Positions 21,240 to 32,814 of a stretch of 64,000 nt of DNA are shown one piece after another. The DNA is taken from positions 1,798,001-1,862,000 of the forward strand of contig JAUTDP010000006.1 in assembly GCA_033439795.1 (NCBI GenBank). Reading direction: 5' to 3'. The notes under the pieces are model-generated. The model searched no databases. It saw only the letters and a list, made by a program, of their open reading frames with translations, and was not told where the DNA came from. This DNA is from Sordaria brevicollis. Its lineage: Eukaryota; Ascomycota; Sordariomycetes; Sordariales; Sordariaceae. Position 1 is the first letter of the stretch; every line of letters begins with the position of its first letter. Both the position numbers and the translations under genes were made by a program.

Positions 21240-22550
21240 ATGTCTGGAACAGCACCCTCAATACCAAACCTCCTCAGCCTCCGTGGCCGTATCGGTGGCG
21301 GCGGCATCAACCAGGGCCGTTACCGGGGCGTCATCCGCCGAGGAGGTCGCGGCCACGGTCCCGGAGGAGCACCCGGTTCCGCCTCGGCAGCTCACGATGC
21401 CACCATCCAAGGCACCGACACCGACGCCGCCGTGTCCCGTATGAGCGCAGTCCAGATTGGCTATCTCGACGACCCGTATGCCGAGCTCTTCGCCCAGTCT
21501 GGCCCCGGTGCCGCCAGACGACTGCCCATTATCAACCGCGGCACCTACGCCCGCACGACGGCCATCGACAAGCTCGTTGACAAGTTCCTCGACGACACCG
21601 AGAGATCACCAGAAGGGCGACAGATCGTCTCGCTAGGCGCCGGCACCGATACTCGCAGTCTCCGATTATTTTCTCCTTCTGCGCCAACGCCTCGCAAGCG
21701 TGTTATCTACCATGAGATCGACTTCCCTGCCATGTGCGAGAAGAAGCAGCGCATCGTCCGGGGTGCACCACAGCTGCGGTCGATCCTCTCCGATCCGGAA
21801 TCAGTGGACGAACTCAGCCAACACGGCGGTGGAAACTCGTGGCATAGCAAGGTCGTGGCGGAAAAGCACGAGGGAAGCGAACTCTGGGTTCACGGCCTAG
21901 ATCTCCGCGCTATTGCGGCGGCGCAACAGCCTTCGCAGCAGCAGCAGCAACAGCAACCACCACTGCCACTGGGAGCACCGGTTGGATCTAGGGGCCTTCA
22001 TTCGGCGACAACACAAGACGAGCAGCAAACAGAGGAGGGGACGACACAACAGCAACCTCAACAAAAAGAACCGCTGACACTTACTTCCCTGAACCCGAAC
22101 TTACCAACACTCCTAATCTCCGAGTGCTGCCTTTGCTACCTCCAACACTCTGCTGCCTCCTCGATCATATCCTTCTTCACCACTACCATCCAGTCTTCCC
22201 TAGGAATCGTCATCTACGAACCCATCAAGCCTGACGATGCCTTTGGCAAGATGATGGTCTCCAACCTTGCGGCTAGGGAGATCAAGATGCCAACATTAGA
22301 GGTGTACAAAGAGGCAGAGGACCAGGAGAGGCGGTTATGGGAAGCTGGGTTTGGTAAAGACGGAGAGAAAGGAGGAGGTGTGAAGAGTAAGACGATAGAA
22401 CAAATATGGGAGGAGTGGACGAGCCAGGAGGAGAAAGAACGGGTGGATGCGCTGGGAGGACTGGATGAGGTTGAGGAGTGGCAGTTGTTGGCGGGACACT
22501 ATATCGTTGTTTGGGGATGGAGGGGCGAGGGGATTGATTTGGGCATATAA
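21240..22550 (+). CDS. ppm1: Leucine carboxyl methyltransferase 1 (PP2A methyltransferase)
   Basis: Single exon of 436 residues. The family transfers methyl from S-adenosylmethionine to the C-terminal leucine of the PP2A catalytic subunit and so controls phosphatase holoenzyme assembly. The family start pattern is clear: TDTDAAVSRMSAVQIGYLDDPYA (about residues 60-82) and INRGTYART. The SAM-binding loop is VSLGAGTDTR (about residues 130-139), followed by YHEIDFP and, later, LISECCLCYL with YEPIKPDDAFGKMM. A glutamine-rich insertion (about residues 227-240) and a Q/T-rich stretch after it enlarge the protein over yeast Ppm1. The N-terminal 45 residues are Gly/Arg-rich and probably disordered. 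Confidence 0.9.
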   Translation: MSGTAPSIPNLLSLRGRIGGGGINQGRYRGVIRRGGRGHGPGGAPGSASAAHDATIQGTDTDAAVSRMSAVQIGYLDDPYAELFAQSGPGAARRLPIINRGTYARTTAIDKLVDKFLDDTERSPEGRQIVSLGAGTDTRSLRLFSPSAPTPRKRVIYHEIDFPAMCEKKQRIVRGAPQLRSILSDPESVDELSQHGGGNSWHSKVVAEKHEGSELWVHGLDLRAIAAAQQPSQQQQQQQPPLPLGAPVGSRGLHSATTQDEQQTEEGTTQQQPQQKEPLTLTSLNPNLPTLLISECCLCYLQHSAASSIISFFTTTIQSSLGIVIYEPIKPDDAFGKMMVSNLAAREIKMPTLEVYKEAEDQERRLWEAGFGKDGEKGGGVKSKTIEQIWEEWTSQEEKERVDALGGLDEVEEWQLLAGHYIVVWGWRGEGIDLGI

Positions 22551-23125
22551 ACCTGGTCATGAAGTTACGAACGAATGGATGAAAATAGTATAATGTTAAT
22601 CGGATACCACCTGAACTTCTCCTGACTCGACGGCTCGCTGGTTGTATCTATGTCCAATGCTGAAGTTGCCCAGATTAAGTTAGATAAGGCCGCCGGTGTA
22701 ATGAAATCAGGTGAGTTTATGGACTTTTCTAGTATTCCCTGCATTATCAGGTATGAATAGTTAAATACGAAAGACGGCCGATGCATGGTGCTGTCAAAGG
22801 TAGCAAGAAATTATGCTGCCACCTCGGACTAAGTGGGAGCAAACAGCCAAGCGCCTGATATCTGACTAACTCTCTTCCCTCTTTTGATAGACCATTCACT
22901 TCCATCACTCAAATCTCTCTGCGCCTTAGCACCCGTTCTCCAGCATGATACCCTTCGTTGTATTGCTCAAAAGACGAAACAATGAAATTTGTCCAATCCC
23001 ATACCTAACAGCCCTTGACTCCATGGCTCCCATTTCCTCCTCTCTCACTCTATTAGCCAAACAAAGCCATGGAATAGGTGGTCTGCATGTTAAAAGACAA
23101 AAAGAAGGACCTCGACATCCCCAAA
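22551..23125. other. Convergent 3' intergenic region
   Basis: About 575 bases between convergent ppm1 and spt3. It presumably holds their 3' untranslated regions. No supported gene. Confidence 0.4.
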
Positions 23126-26100
23126 TTAGATGATAAGCAAATCCGTCTTCGGCTGCAGTCTCGTCCCATTCAGCATCGCCCTCCTCTTCTTGCTCGGATC
23201 CTGCAACCGCCTAAACGCCTCATGAATATGTCTCGGCTCGACCGGTGTCCTCCCCTCACCAGGGGGATCAAACAACCCCTTTGGCAACTTGCGCTTCTTG
23301 GAATTCCCATTGGTAGTATTCTCGCCCGTGCGCTCCTTAAGCAAATCCTCATGATCCTTGATCTTGAGCGCCTCCTCCGTGATACTCTGCACCATTTCGA
23401 ATGTTAAGAAGCCGAGAATATCGACAATGTCGTCCGACGGTTTGCTGTCCGTTACCTGTCCGAACCCGGCCCATTCTCTGAATCGCTTGCCCTTGCGGTA
23501 GGTAAAGGAGGCTTGGCGGAACTCGGACCAGGTTACGTACTCCTCGCGCGTCATAGCCTTGGTGCGCTCGTCGGCCTTGCGAAGGCGCTGGAGGGTGATG
23601 TAGTTCATTTCTTCCTCCTCTTCGTCTTCTTCGTCTTCGCGCTCAGGGACTTCGACGGAATAAAAAGAGGATGGTTCCCAGGGGAGACCAACCTTGGCCT
23701 TTTTGTTCTTTTTGGCGGCGTCGTCGACGGGACCCGCGCCGGGGACGATACCAGCTGCTGCGGATGGGTCTTCGCCAGCTGCGCCGATGTCGGCGTCGCC
23801 GCCTTTGTCTTCGGAGTCTTTGACGTTCTTGCGCACGTCTTTCCAGGAGAGGAAAGTGCGCAGACGAGAGACTTTGGGGGCGTCGTCGCGGATTTGGAAG
23901 ATTAGATCGTTGATGGTTATGGAGCGGGAGCCGCGGCGGGCGGCGAGTTCGGTGCAGTTTTTGAGCTGCGGTGAAATGTTAGGTTGGTCTTTTGTGAAGG
24001 AAGGGGGTTTTGGACTTACCATTGAGATGACCTGCTGGCGCACAATGTCCTCGATGATGCTCGTCGTTTCAACAGATGGCTCGCCAGTTTCTCCAGAGAC
24101 ATACATCATCTGACGAATGTTGTTAGTGAATCTTAAAATAAACTGCTCTTTCGTCTCTGCGCGCGTCTTCCAGTAGAACTCCAGGGGATCTTTTGGATAT
24201 GGACCGACGAAATCCTGAATGCCTCTGCGTTCTGTGTCTACTCCACTTGGATGAAAGACTATATCATTGGGAATTGGATAATTAGGTCGCTTGGTCCGTT
24301 TTTCTGTGCTGATTTCATCAAGGGCATTGTCGAATGCGTCTTGGAAAAGATCTGTGCCGCCACCAACTTGATTGACGGAGGAAAAAGAAGTAGGAAAGGA
24401 ACTTGAAGCAGGGGTTTCCTTCAAAACTGTGTCTTGCTGGATGGAAGCTGAGGGAATGATGATCTCGTCATCAATCCAGTCATCCCACTCAGGATCCATC
24501 AGATCATCATCCGACTGGGTGCCAGGCCCTGATGACTTCTCCAGCTCCTTATGCTCAGGAACGGGTGACGATGACTCCTTTGGAATGCCTTCGGGCTCCA
24601 TGTCCACGTCCATAGGCCGAGGAGTTCCATCCTGAGCGGAAAACCACGCCTGGGGACTACTGATGGTCCTGGTCTTGTTGCCACTAGGGCCACAAGAGCT
24701 CAAGAAGGTACCGACTGCATCATCAATACAAGTGTCTGATGAAGGGCATTCAGTTTCGGGGTTGCGATCTTTGTTTTGAGACTGGGCTGTAACTTCTGCA
24801 AGAAGCGGTGAGGTTGGGTCGGCGTGGTCCCTTGGGGCAACCTTCTGCGGCTCACTGCCTGAAGTATTTTGGACTTGCTCCGAAGTTGTTTGAGCGTCGG
24901 CAATGTTTTCCATGGTCTGCTTCGATGCAACTGAGGGGTTGGTCTGTTGGGTCTCGGAACCGCTGCTGTCACATAATGTAGTAAGGTGGGTTGCCGGCAA
25001 AAAGGGACCTTCCGACGGTAGATTCGGTGTTGGGCACTTGGATGGTAAGAAATGATTGGGCTCTTCAGTCGCGGAACGACTATAACCCCTGCTGAGATCG
25101 TCCAAGCGAGATTCGTAGCTGCCACCAGGAGAGAAAGTGGCTTCCTCGCCATCTCTCTCAGGACTTGGGTCTCTCATCCTCCTGCTTCCGTGGACTGGAT
25201 CGATATCGGCTTCCGGCATAGTTTCAGGAGACGCGGAACTCCCTAGGCCCGCGACCGGCCCAGATATATCGGGATTCGGGAGTTGATCCGGCTTGGAGTG
25301 AATGGTAATCGATGTAGACGATGATACATGTTGCTCCTCCGAGCTACCTCCTCTGTGTGTGCCTTCCTAAGCCACATCGGCACTCGGGAGAGAGTCGGGC
25401 CCGTTACTTATGGGCAATACTGACGGCGGCAAGGATGAGTGCTGGCCCTGGTCGATGTCAGGGCCAGAAGAATTCTGGAAGACCGATAGTCCCTGGAAGT
25501 TGTCCAAAGTCGGGGGCTCCAGAGCTTGCGGTGGTGACTCCGAAGAGACTGGAACGCCAGTTTCCTCCTGAACGGCTGTGCCTGCGGAGAGATCCTCCGC
25601 GGGTTCGTCGGGGCTGTTGCTGGGCTTCTCCTTGGCATTCTTCCGCTTGATTTTTATTGTGATACGACGACGTGTCGTTTTGTTCGATGGTGATTGCTGG
25701 CTTTCGGGTGTAGAGACCTGCTGTAGCTGTGGTCCGGAGGACTTGGCCATCGGCCCCCCTCGCGTGGTCTGAGGGGCAGGGTTGCCCATTGAAGCGGTCC
25801 TCTTTGGTTTCCTTGACGCCTGGGGAGTTTGTGAAGGCTTTGCTGATTCTGATCGCTGAATGCGTGCCGAACGTCGCAGAGGCTGCATGGGTTCAGAGGG
25901 GTCTTGAGAAGATTCATCTTCCACCGGGGCTGACGCGACAGTTCCAGAGCGAAGCTTCATTGTTACGGTTTCGTGGTTTTTGTGGCTGTCGAATCACAGT
26001 GAATGGTCGCGAGACGTCGATTTAGTTGCGTCCTCGCCCAAAAATGGTGATAAATGGCGAAGGGAAACGAGGAACTTTCGCTTGCTGATAAACGAAGCAG

Positions 26101-26683
26101 AAAGATCCCGTGGATTTGCAACAATGGCGAAAGTGGTCGGCCCATGCGAATTGGCTTTGTTGAGAGGAAGGCCAAAGTGAACTTGTTTTGATAGCGAGTG
26201 GATCGTCCCATCTACCAGGCGACCCGGCAACCGCGTAGGTAACCAGGCATCTTAGCAACTAAACTGGCGAGCCTTTTTGGATGGCGAAAGCTGAAAGCAC
26301 GTTCCTTTGCCTGAGCATTGTCTTGAAAACCCACCGATTCTACTTGGACTCGATATCCCTTATTTCCAGGCTGATCCAAACGGTGACTCGTCATTCCGGG
26401 ACATGCTTTCAACCCCCGACCACTCGCCCAAGCTGCCCCGAACAGGCTGTGATCGAGAACTGACTTCTATAAGACAACATAGACATATACAAGCACAGAG
26501 TAAAGAGAACAGGGTCTCAAATCGGAAGATATGAACAAAGAAAACTTATTTAAGAGAGCCTGAACACTTGCCAGGACAATTTGCGGGGAAAAGAATAAGG
26601 GCATTTTGCGTGTTAAGCGAATCACTAACCTGCTGGATTTCCTGGCGGTATTTGTACTGCTTATCTTTGTCCTTGTCCGCCAT
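23126..26683 (-). CDS. spt3: SAGA subunit Spt3, with a 2.5 kb first intron
   Basis: Spt3 is the histone-fold subunit of SAGA that delivers TBP to promoters. Exons 26683-26630, 24109-24020 and 23965-23126 give about 327 residues, the usual family size. Exon 1 encodes the conserved [18 protein letters not shown] start (18 codons) and ends at donor GTTAGT. Exon 2 resumes with [16 protein letters not shown] at an acceptor preceded by a textbook branch site (CACTAACAACATTCGTCAG). Intron 2 (24019-23966, 54 nt) separates IVRQQVISM from [16 protein letters not shown]. The histone-fold core continues through [21 protein letters not shown], and the C-terminal [10 protein letters not shown] box is present. 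Between them lies a long acidic and Lys-rich linker. Intron 1 (26629-24110, 2520 nt) is exceptionally long for such a fungus and contains the ORF listed separately. Confidence 0.9.
24110..25960 (-). CDS. Long ORF inside the spt3 intron, in frame with spt3 exon 2
   Basis: From ATG 25960 (AACAATGAAG context, [10 protein letters not shown]) one frame stays open for over 600 codons and runs without interruption into spt3 exon 2, except for a single TAG at 25369-25367. The predicted sequence is rich in Ser, Pro, Gln and Thr. It has basic patches (RRSARIQ near residue 29; [15 protein letters not shown] near 97) and an acidic WDDWIDDE patch near 24470. A more ordered-looking segment just before spt3 includes [18 protein letters not shown] 72-nt intron (25424-25353, GTCAGT..CACAG) would remove the stop in frame, but its branch site is poor. 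Possible readings are an alternative, N-terminally extended Spt3 of about 0.9 thousand residues, or a nested gene. Such an open frame is very unlikely by chance. The function is unknown. Confidence 0.5.
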
Positions 26684-27566
26684 CTTGATCGGTTTTCAAA
26701 GCGTGATCGTCTGATTGAATTGTGTGTAGGTTGTCTTCTCGTGGAGCGGTAAAGAATGTTGAGGGAAACGCCGTCGTCAATTGTGAGGGTGTTTCAAGAG
26801 ATTGTCGGCACGTTGAGAGAAATATATTGGGTATCAAGTTATTGAGGCAGATTACAAGGAAAAGAAGAATTACAAAAGAAGGCGTGGATCATGGAAATGT
26901 GCGTGATGTGAGAAGCTGCAAGAAGTTGATGATGTTCGGTTGTTTGTCGGACGTCGTCGAAGTTCCGATAACCAGCAAGGTTCCCGGTCCTGTCACGTGA
27001 TGCGTAGATACCTCAGTAATGTTCCTAGACCATGCGTCAACGGGCGGTTCAAGAGCGACAGTGATCGAGTACGATCTTGCATCTTGTGAGACACGCGAGT
27101 ATGTAGACTCATAGGGCTGATGCAAATGGATCATCCACCAGGCGTAGGTATTCGACGTTGAAGCGCTGAACTCGAAATCCAGCGTGTGATCAGAAGTTGA
27201 TGATTCGAATGCAACACGAAGTAGATGTACATCATGAGTGACACAGATAAAGCATAAAATGATGTATCCTCTACTTTTTCTTCCATTTCCAGTCCGGTGA
27301 GCAACGGGGATCTTGTGACAGCCAATGACCCTGTCGATCCGCATGCGGTCCCACCATCTGCCCCACACAAGCTGTGGTGCCAGGGTGCTCGCCGACGTCC
27401 CGTCTCCTCCAACTTCACGACAACATCGCAACTTGCTTGAGCTCATCACATCTTTGACCTCATTCTCCATTCTTGACCAACCCGCTCATATTTGCATCGC
27501 GTAACTTAAAAAAACCAGTCTTTATTACGAGCAACTACCTCAAACCACCTCAAACAGATTATAGAA
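26684..27566. other. Divergent promoter region of spt3 and ist1
   Basis: About 880 bases between two divergent genes. A 193-codon minus-strand open frame (27470-26889) has odd composition and no recognisable family, so it is not called as a gene. Confidence 0.4.
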
Positions 27567-28544
27567 ATGCCTCCATCCGGAGCTGTCTTTGTGGTACGTC
27601 ATTCTAGCTCCACCTGGAGTCAGCCAAACATGTGACGTTTCCATGGGCGATGAAGCTCACCTTACACACAGGCCAAAATCAAGGTCCAGCTGAAACTGGC
27701 CATCGCAAGACTGCGCATGGTTCAGAAGCGGGATGAAGCTCTGGCCAAAACCCAGCGACGGGCTATGGCGCAGTTGCTCGAAGTTGGCAAGGAGGATTCG
27801 GCCCGCATCCGTGTCGAGAACATTATCCGGTCAGATATCACCACCGAGCTCCACGAAATCCTGGAACTCTATTGCGAACTTTTGCTCGCCCGCGCCGGTC
27901 TATTGGAGGCTCCCACATGCGACCCCGGCCTCGAAGAGGCTGTCAAGAGCATCATCTATGCGGCACCCAAAACCGAGATCAAGGAACTCCACCAGGTACG
28001 GACGCTGCTTGCGGAGAAGTTTGGCAAGGAATTTGCGCTTCAAGCGGTGGAAAACTCGGACGGGAAGGTGTCGGAGAAGGTTGTCAAGAAGCTCAGTGTC
28101 ACACCACCACGGGAGGAGCTTGTCGTCGGCTATCTTGAGGAAATCGCTAAGGTATATGGCGTGAACTGGCCGAAGAAGAAGGCGGACCTGGGCGACCCGC
28201 CTGACTTCATGGACGATGATGAGAACTCGAGTGGTGGACAGGCTCAGAAGAATCTCGAGGCACCTCTAGAAGCAGAAGGCAAGGAGGCCGAGGCTCAGGA
28301 GGAACTTAGCAAGGCCACGCCACCAGTGTCCTTTGGACCTGCGAGCCCACTACACGTTAACCCACCACCGCCGTCAACGGACAACATCCACCCGAAAGTC
28401 ACACTGAACCACCAACAGTTGCAACCGAAGCAGTCTCCGGCAGGTGGTGGGGCTGTCAAGAAGGCGCCTGCGAAGGGGAGTATCGCCGACGGCATTCCTG
28501 ATGTGGACGAGCTGGCCAAGCGGTTTGCAGCTCTAAAGAAGTAA
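27567..28544 (+). CDS. ist1: ESCRT-III-associated Vps4 regulator Ist1
   Basis: Exons 27567-27593 (MPPSGAVFV) and 27672-28544, with intron 27594-27671 (GTACGT..CACACAG, 78 nt). The product is 299 residues. The family regulates Vps4 recruitment and ESCRT-III disassembly at endosomes. The helical IST1 domain fills residues about 10-190, with the hallmark start KIKVQLKLAIARLRMVQKRDEALAKTQRR, the ARIRVENIIRSD segment, and the LELYCELLLARAGLLE helix. A Pro/Gln-rich linker follows. The C-terminal DELAKRFAALKK resembles the MIT-interacting motif that binds Vps4. All expected parts are present. Confidence 0.92.
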
Positions 28545-29818
28545 AGTGGTTTTGGGCATGGGGTTCTTTCTATACGTTAAGCGGTTTGCTGTTTGGCGAA
28601 ATCGAGATGCAATGTAAGGGGGTGGATGTCCACGGCGGGTTTGTCAGCCTATGGCGTTTTTCAGCGACTCGTTATCATTCTCAAATTCTTCGTGCTTGTG
28701 TTTCTTGCTTGATGTTGACTGGCTGGCTGGATACTGTTTTGGTATGCTCAGTGGCCAGTTTTTTTCATCTCGGATTTCCTGAAAATCGTGGCTCTGCCAC
28801 CAGACGCTTCGCCTACGAATGGTTACGGATCGCTTCCTGCTTCTACACTACTTTGGAAAACTGACAGCATTGTACAACGGTCTTGACCGTCAGTTTGTGG
28901 CCTTGCAACATGACGGCGCAATTTGACACAGGATCTGTGTCCACGATCATGATGTACTTCACCTTGTCTCTGAACTTGCAAACATTCCAAACCTGAAGTT
29001 TAGGATGATGCGTGCCGATCACACGAGCAATATTTCCCCCAAACTGTTTGAACGCAACTTCCTAGAGCCTAGCACGGCCAGTTCAAGGTGCCAGCGAGTT
29101 ACCAGGGAATGGGGGTTTGACCATAGAGGTATCGGAGGGACGGATGTCATCTGGGGATAGTGTCGCTCCTTCCTTGTTCGAAGTTTCCCCCACCTCAAAT
29201 TACATCGGCGTTTGCTCTTTCCCTTCGTCCCAACTCGAGGCCCTTGACTTTGCACCTGCCATCCACTGCCCACTCCGAGCCTGAGGACTCCAAGTCGAAG
29301 GACTGTCGCCCTAGAGGTAGCCAACGACAAACACGTCAAGGCAGCACCATTCACTCGGCTGCGAGTCCTCCCCGCCAGTCCCACTCACTCCTCGTGACCT
29401 CTTGCCACGATTCAATTTTTCCATCCAGGTAAATCATCACCAGAAGTTTTCTCGCAGCAGTGCGAAGGTAGAACTTACCCTCCTTTGAAGCGATTCCCAT
29501 TCCTCTCCTTGCACCGCTTGTTTCATCTTCATATTTCCCAAGCAGAACAGGAACAAGACGCCGGATCGCGACATTCATCCACACGTGGACGCGAATATCT
29601 TGCGCTGACAGCTGCCCTACCATAGGCCACCGTTGTGGGAATCTCGTCACACAGCCGCGACGCCGTTTTATTGACAGCGTCCAGCAATCAGCAAGTACTC
29701 CCGATTTGATTAGAACATCCACAGTGTTTGGCCACCAGCTTGAAGCTGTCTCACAATCGGCTTCGTTCCGCACTGGTAACCCACAACTGGCATCTCCTCC
29801 AGTGCCATTCCATCAACA
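28545..29818. other. Intergenic region
   Basis: About 1.27 kb holding the 3' end of ist1 and the promoter of the zinc-knuckle gene. Open frames overlap on both strands and lack family features. No RNA or repeat was recognised. Confidence 0.4.
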
Positions 29819-32814
29819 ATGGGATACAGGGAGGAGATGATTGCCTATGCCGGTCGGCTGGGTGTCCAAAGGTTCGGCGATTGCTCCCTGCAGGAGCTTT
29901 CTGAGCATATTGAAAGCGATCCCGAGCAGACTACGCCGAGAACAAAGCTCTACGCCTACATGACATGGCTTAGCGACCATCTCCAAAAAATCAACAACTC
30001 CGACGAGAACGTATTCGGCCGTGAAATTGCAGCATGGTGCTCGTTTGTCAACGAAGTTGGCTTTGACAAAGACAATGTGGTCGGAACATTTGAAGAGTGG
30101 GTGCATGAACACTCTGAAGTTGAGCGTTCAAGTGCTCGACGACTCAGCATGGCGGAGCTCGAGGTCAAGAAGTTCTACCGCAATTCCATGGAGGCACCCC
30201 AGTTGGCGTCAGAGAACTCGCATGATCAGCCGTCACTTGTAGAGAACAGCACTTCCGAGCAGTTCTCGCCAGCAAATGAGGCGTCCGAAGCCCCGCATGT
30301 CGGCGGTTTTGGACATATCCATCCCGATCGCCTCAAGATGTCCGAATATGGCGACAGTAACCGTGAGAAAGGCGAAGTCATCGATCTAGATAACTGGCAG
30401 CGTCCTATTGTTAACATCAGCTCCGATGAGGAAGGGATTCCGAAACCATATAATGATCTGTCTTTCCTCACCGGAGCAAACCGAATGCTGTTTGGTGATG
30501 ACGAGGCCACCATGAACACTGACCTCAAGGAAACGAAGAGAGGCAAGAAGAAAAGCAAGACTCTGGTAGTGCAACCAGGGCCGACTTCTGGACAGGCCAA
30601 AAACAAAAACAAGCGTCCTTGTGGTCGTTGCGGTGTCCCTGGTAGGTGAAAAATGCTTGTGGCGGCTTGAACCATGCTAATTTAATTTCTGCGATAGGAC
30701 ATTATCATTTGCAATGCCCAACTAATCTCGATCCGTCGTTTGACAAGAGTCCGCCCGAAGATTACACATGTAACTTTTGCAAAAAGTCCGGTGATCACTA
30801 TGCCACCGTCTGCAAGAAAAACATGAACCCTACATCGCTCAATCAGCAGAGGCAGTTGCATGCTAGGCGTCAATACCATTCCATATCCAGAAGAGATCGA
30901 AGTCGCTCGCCCTTGAGGGAGTCGAAAGACAGACATTACACCAGAAGGGAGAGATCACCCTACAGGGTGTCCAAAGACAGACATCACTACGATAGGGAGA
31001 GGTCGCCCTATAGAGTGTCGGAAACCAGGTATCACCACGATAGGGATTGTTCTCGAGAGAGGAGCCGGTCGAGAGACAGATACAGACGGAGCCGTAGCAG
31101 GTCCAAGTACAGATCTCCCTCTCCTCCCCGCCGGACTCTACGAAGAAGGGAGCGCCACCAAAACAACAAGATGTATCGGCCAAAGCGTTCGTCTCCGGAA
31201 CCGAACTTTGAGGAACCCGACTCATCTCCTCTTCCTCAGGTTGGAGGCTTGGATTATGACGATGGGCTTAAGCCTATGCCATTCCAGCCCTATCGTTCTT
31301 TGCTTTCGAGGCCCACGGATATAAAGATTCGTGGGCGAGGAAATTCTCTCTACTACGATGACAATGGAGGGGCATCTATGAAGCCTTCTGTCTACGGAGA
31401 TGGGGACCTGATGTCCCGTAAGAGGCGCCGGTCAGCAACTCCGGCGCCTCATCAGGACGATCATGTTGATCGTTCAACAGTGGACGAGCAGTTCTCTACC
31501 GAACTGACAGAATTGATCGCTACCACCACCATCTCCCCTCGACCGCAAGCTCCCATGAGAAGTAGGCTGTCGGAGGTGTTCAAGAACGACCTGCGACAGC
31601 CTTCTTGGGCGTGGGCGACTGAGCCGACTGCTAACATCACCTTGACCAAGCATGAGCCAGTTCCGGATGTTGTTCGGCAGCCCTCTCCCCCTGTGGAGCT
31701 GGGTATTACGGAGAAGAGAATCGACGGTTATCGTGCCCCCCAGTATCACCCCGCCATCCTATCGCTCTTCAAGAATCGAAAGAATATCTGGATCCATAAG
31801 ATTGACAAAATCAAGCGTCCCCAAGCATCGAGTTTCTTCTCGCATGAAGACTCAGAAGACAATAATATGGATGGTTTAGTTCATCCTGATGCTGCTATCG
31901 ATACCAAATCGGCCCAGGATACGGTCATGACCGATGCGGAGCCCGTTGCTCCGTCCATGAATGAAGCTGATGCTGTCGATGCATCCAAAACTGAATCCGA
32001 GCCAGTTGCCATGAGTGAAGGTCACCGTCATGTTGATAAAACCTCGATGACTGATGTTGTCATGGAGGATCCCCTGAAAACGCACAGTGTCCATCACGAT
32101 AAAGCTGATTCGAGCATCCGCCAACACGGCGAAGACAGTCGGGTGGACATGAAACCAGCTGACGATATTGTTATGAACGATGCTGAGCCTCTTGACGTTC
32201 CTGAGGCTAATGCCACCCAAAAAGAGGTAGACGTTTCTGCAATTGTCGATGAGATCATCGCCGATATGGGATTGCCTGAGGCGGCAAATATAACCCCTGA
32301 GCTGGTTAAGAAGGAATGTCCTCCCACTCAGCCCGTGGCGCAATCGGAGACCATCGCTGTCCAGGAGACCATTCTCGTGCAAGGGACGGTTAATGCGACT
32401 CCGGCTGAGAGCCTTGATATGGCATTTCCTGAGGCGGCCGAGACTGTCCCTATGCCAGTTGACAAGTCGCCTCCGGTCGAGTCCACGACGAGTTCAGAGA
32501 TCATCGTTACCCAAGAGAAGGTTCTTGTGCAAGAGACCGCCAACGGAGCTTCACCTACGAGCGCTGACATTGTCCCTACTGGTGAGCCAAATCATGCTTC
32601 CAAAGCAGATGACAATGAACATGCCGCGCCTGAAGAGGCTACGCAACACAACGGGGACAGTATCAGTTTTGACAAGAGGAACGATGTCAGTTCTGACACG
32701 GTCATCAAGGACGTGATTTACGTCAAAACAGACCCTGAGCGTGCTCAACCCTATATTTCTCAGCCTGAGGAGCAGGCGGACAATGCAGTCCCAGATGGAT
32801 TGCAGACGCAGTAG
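29819..32814 (+). CDS. CCHC zinc-knuckle protein with RS-rich region
   Basis: Exons 29819-30641 and 30698-32814, with intron 30642-30697 (56 nt, GTAGGT..GATAG). The product is about 979 residues. Two CCHC knuckles lie at about residues 268-282 (CGRCGVPGHYHLQC, assembled across the intron) and 298-312 (CNFCKKSGDHYATVC, one residue longer before the histidine). They are followed by an RS/RY/RD-rich domain (about residues 335-415) with three tandem copies of an SP-R-S-K-D-R-H unit. This layout suggests an RNA-binding or splicing-related nuclear protein. The C-terminal 350 residues are acidic and repetitive, with a roughly 50-residue duplicated block (PEAA..V..SE.I.VQE..LVQ). The N-terminal 250 residues are unrecognised. 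Confidence 0.75.

Noticed and set aside
26889..27470. 193-codon minus-strand frame between spt3 and ist1
   Set aside because: Odd composition, no motif or splice partners, and it lies in a divergent promoter.
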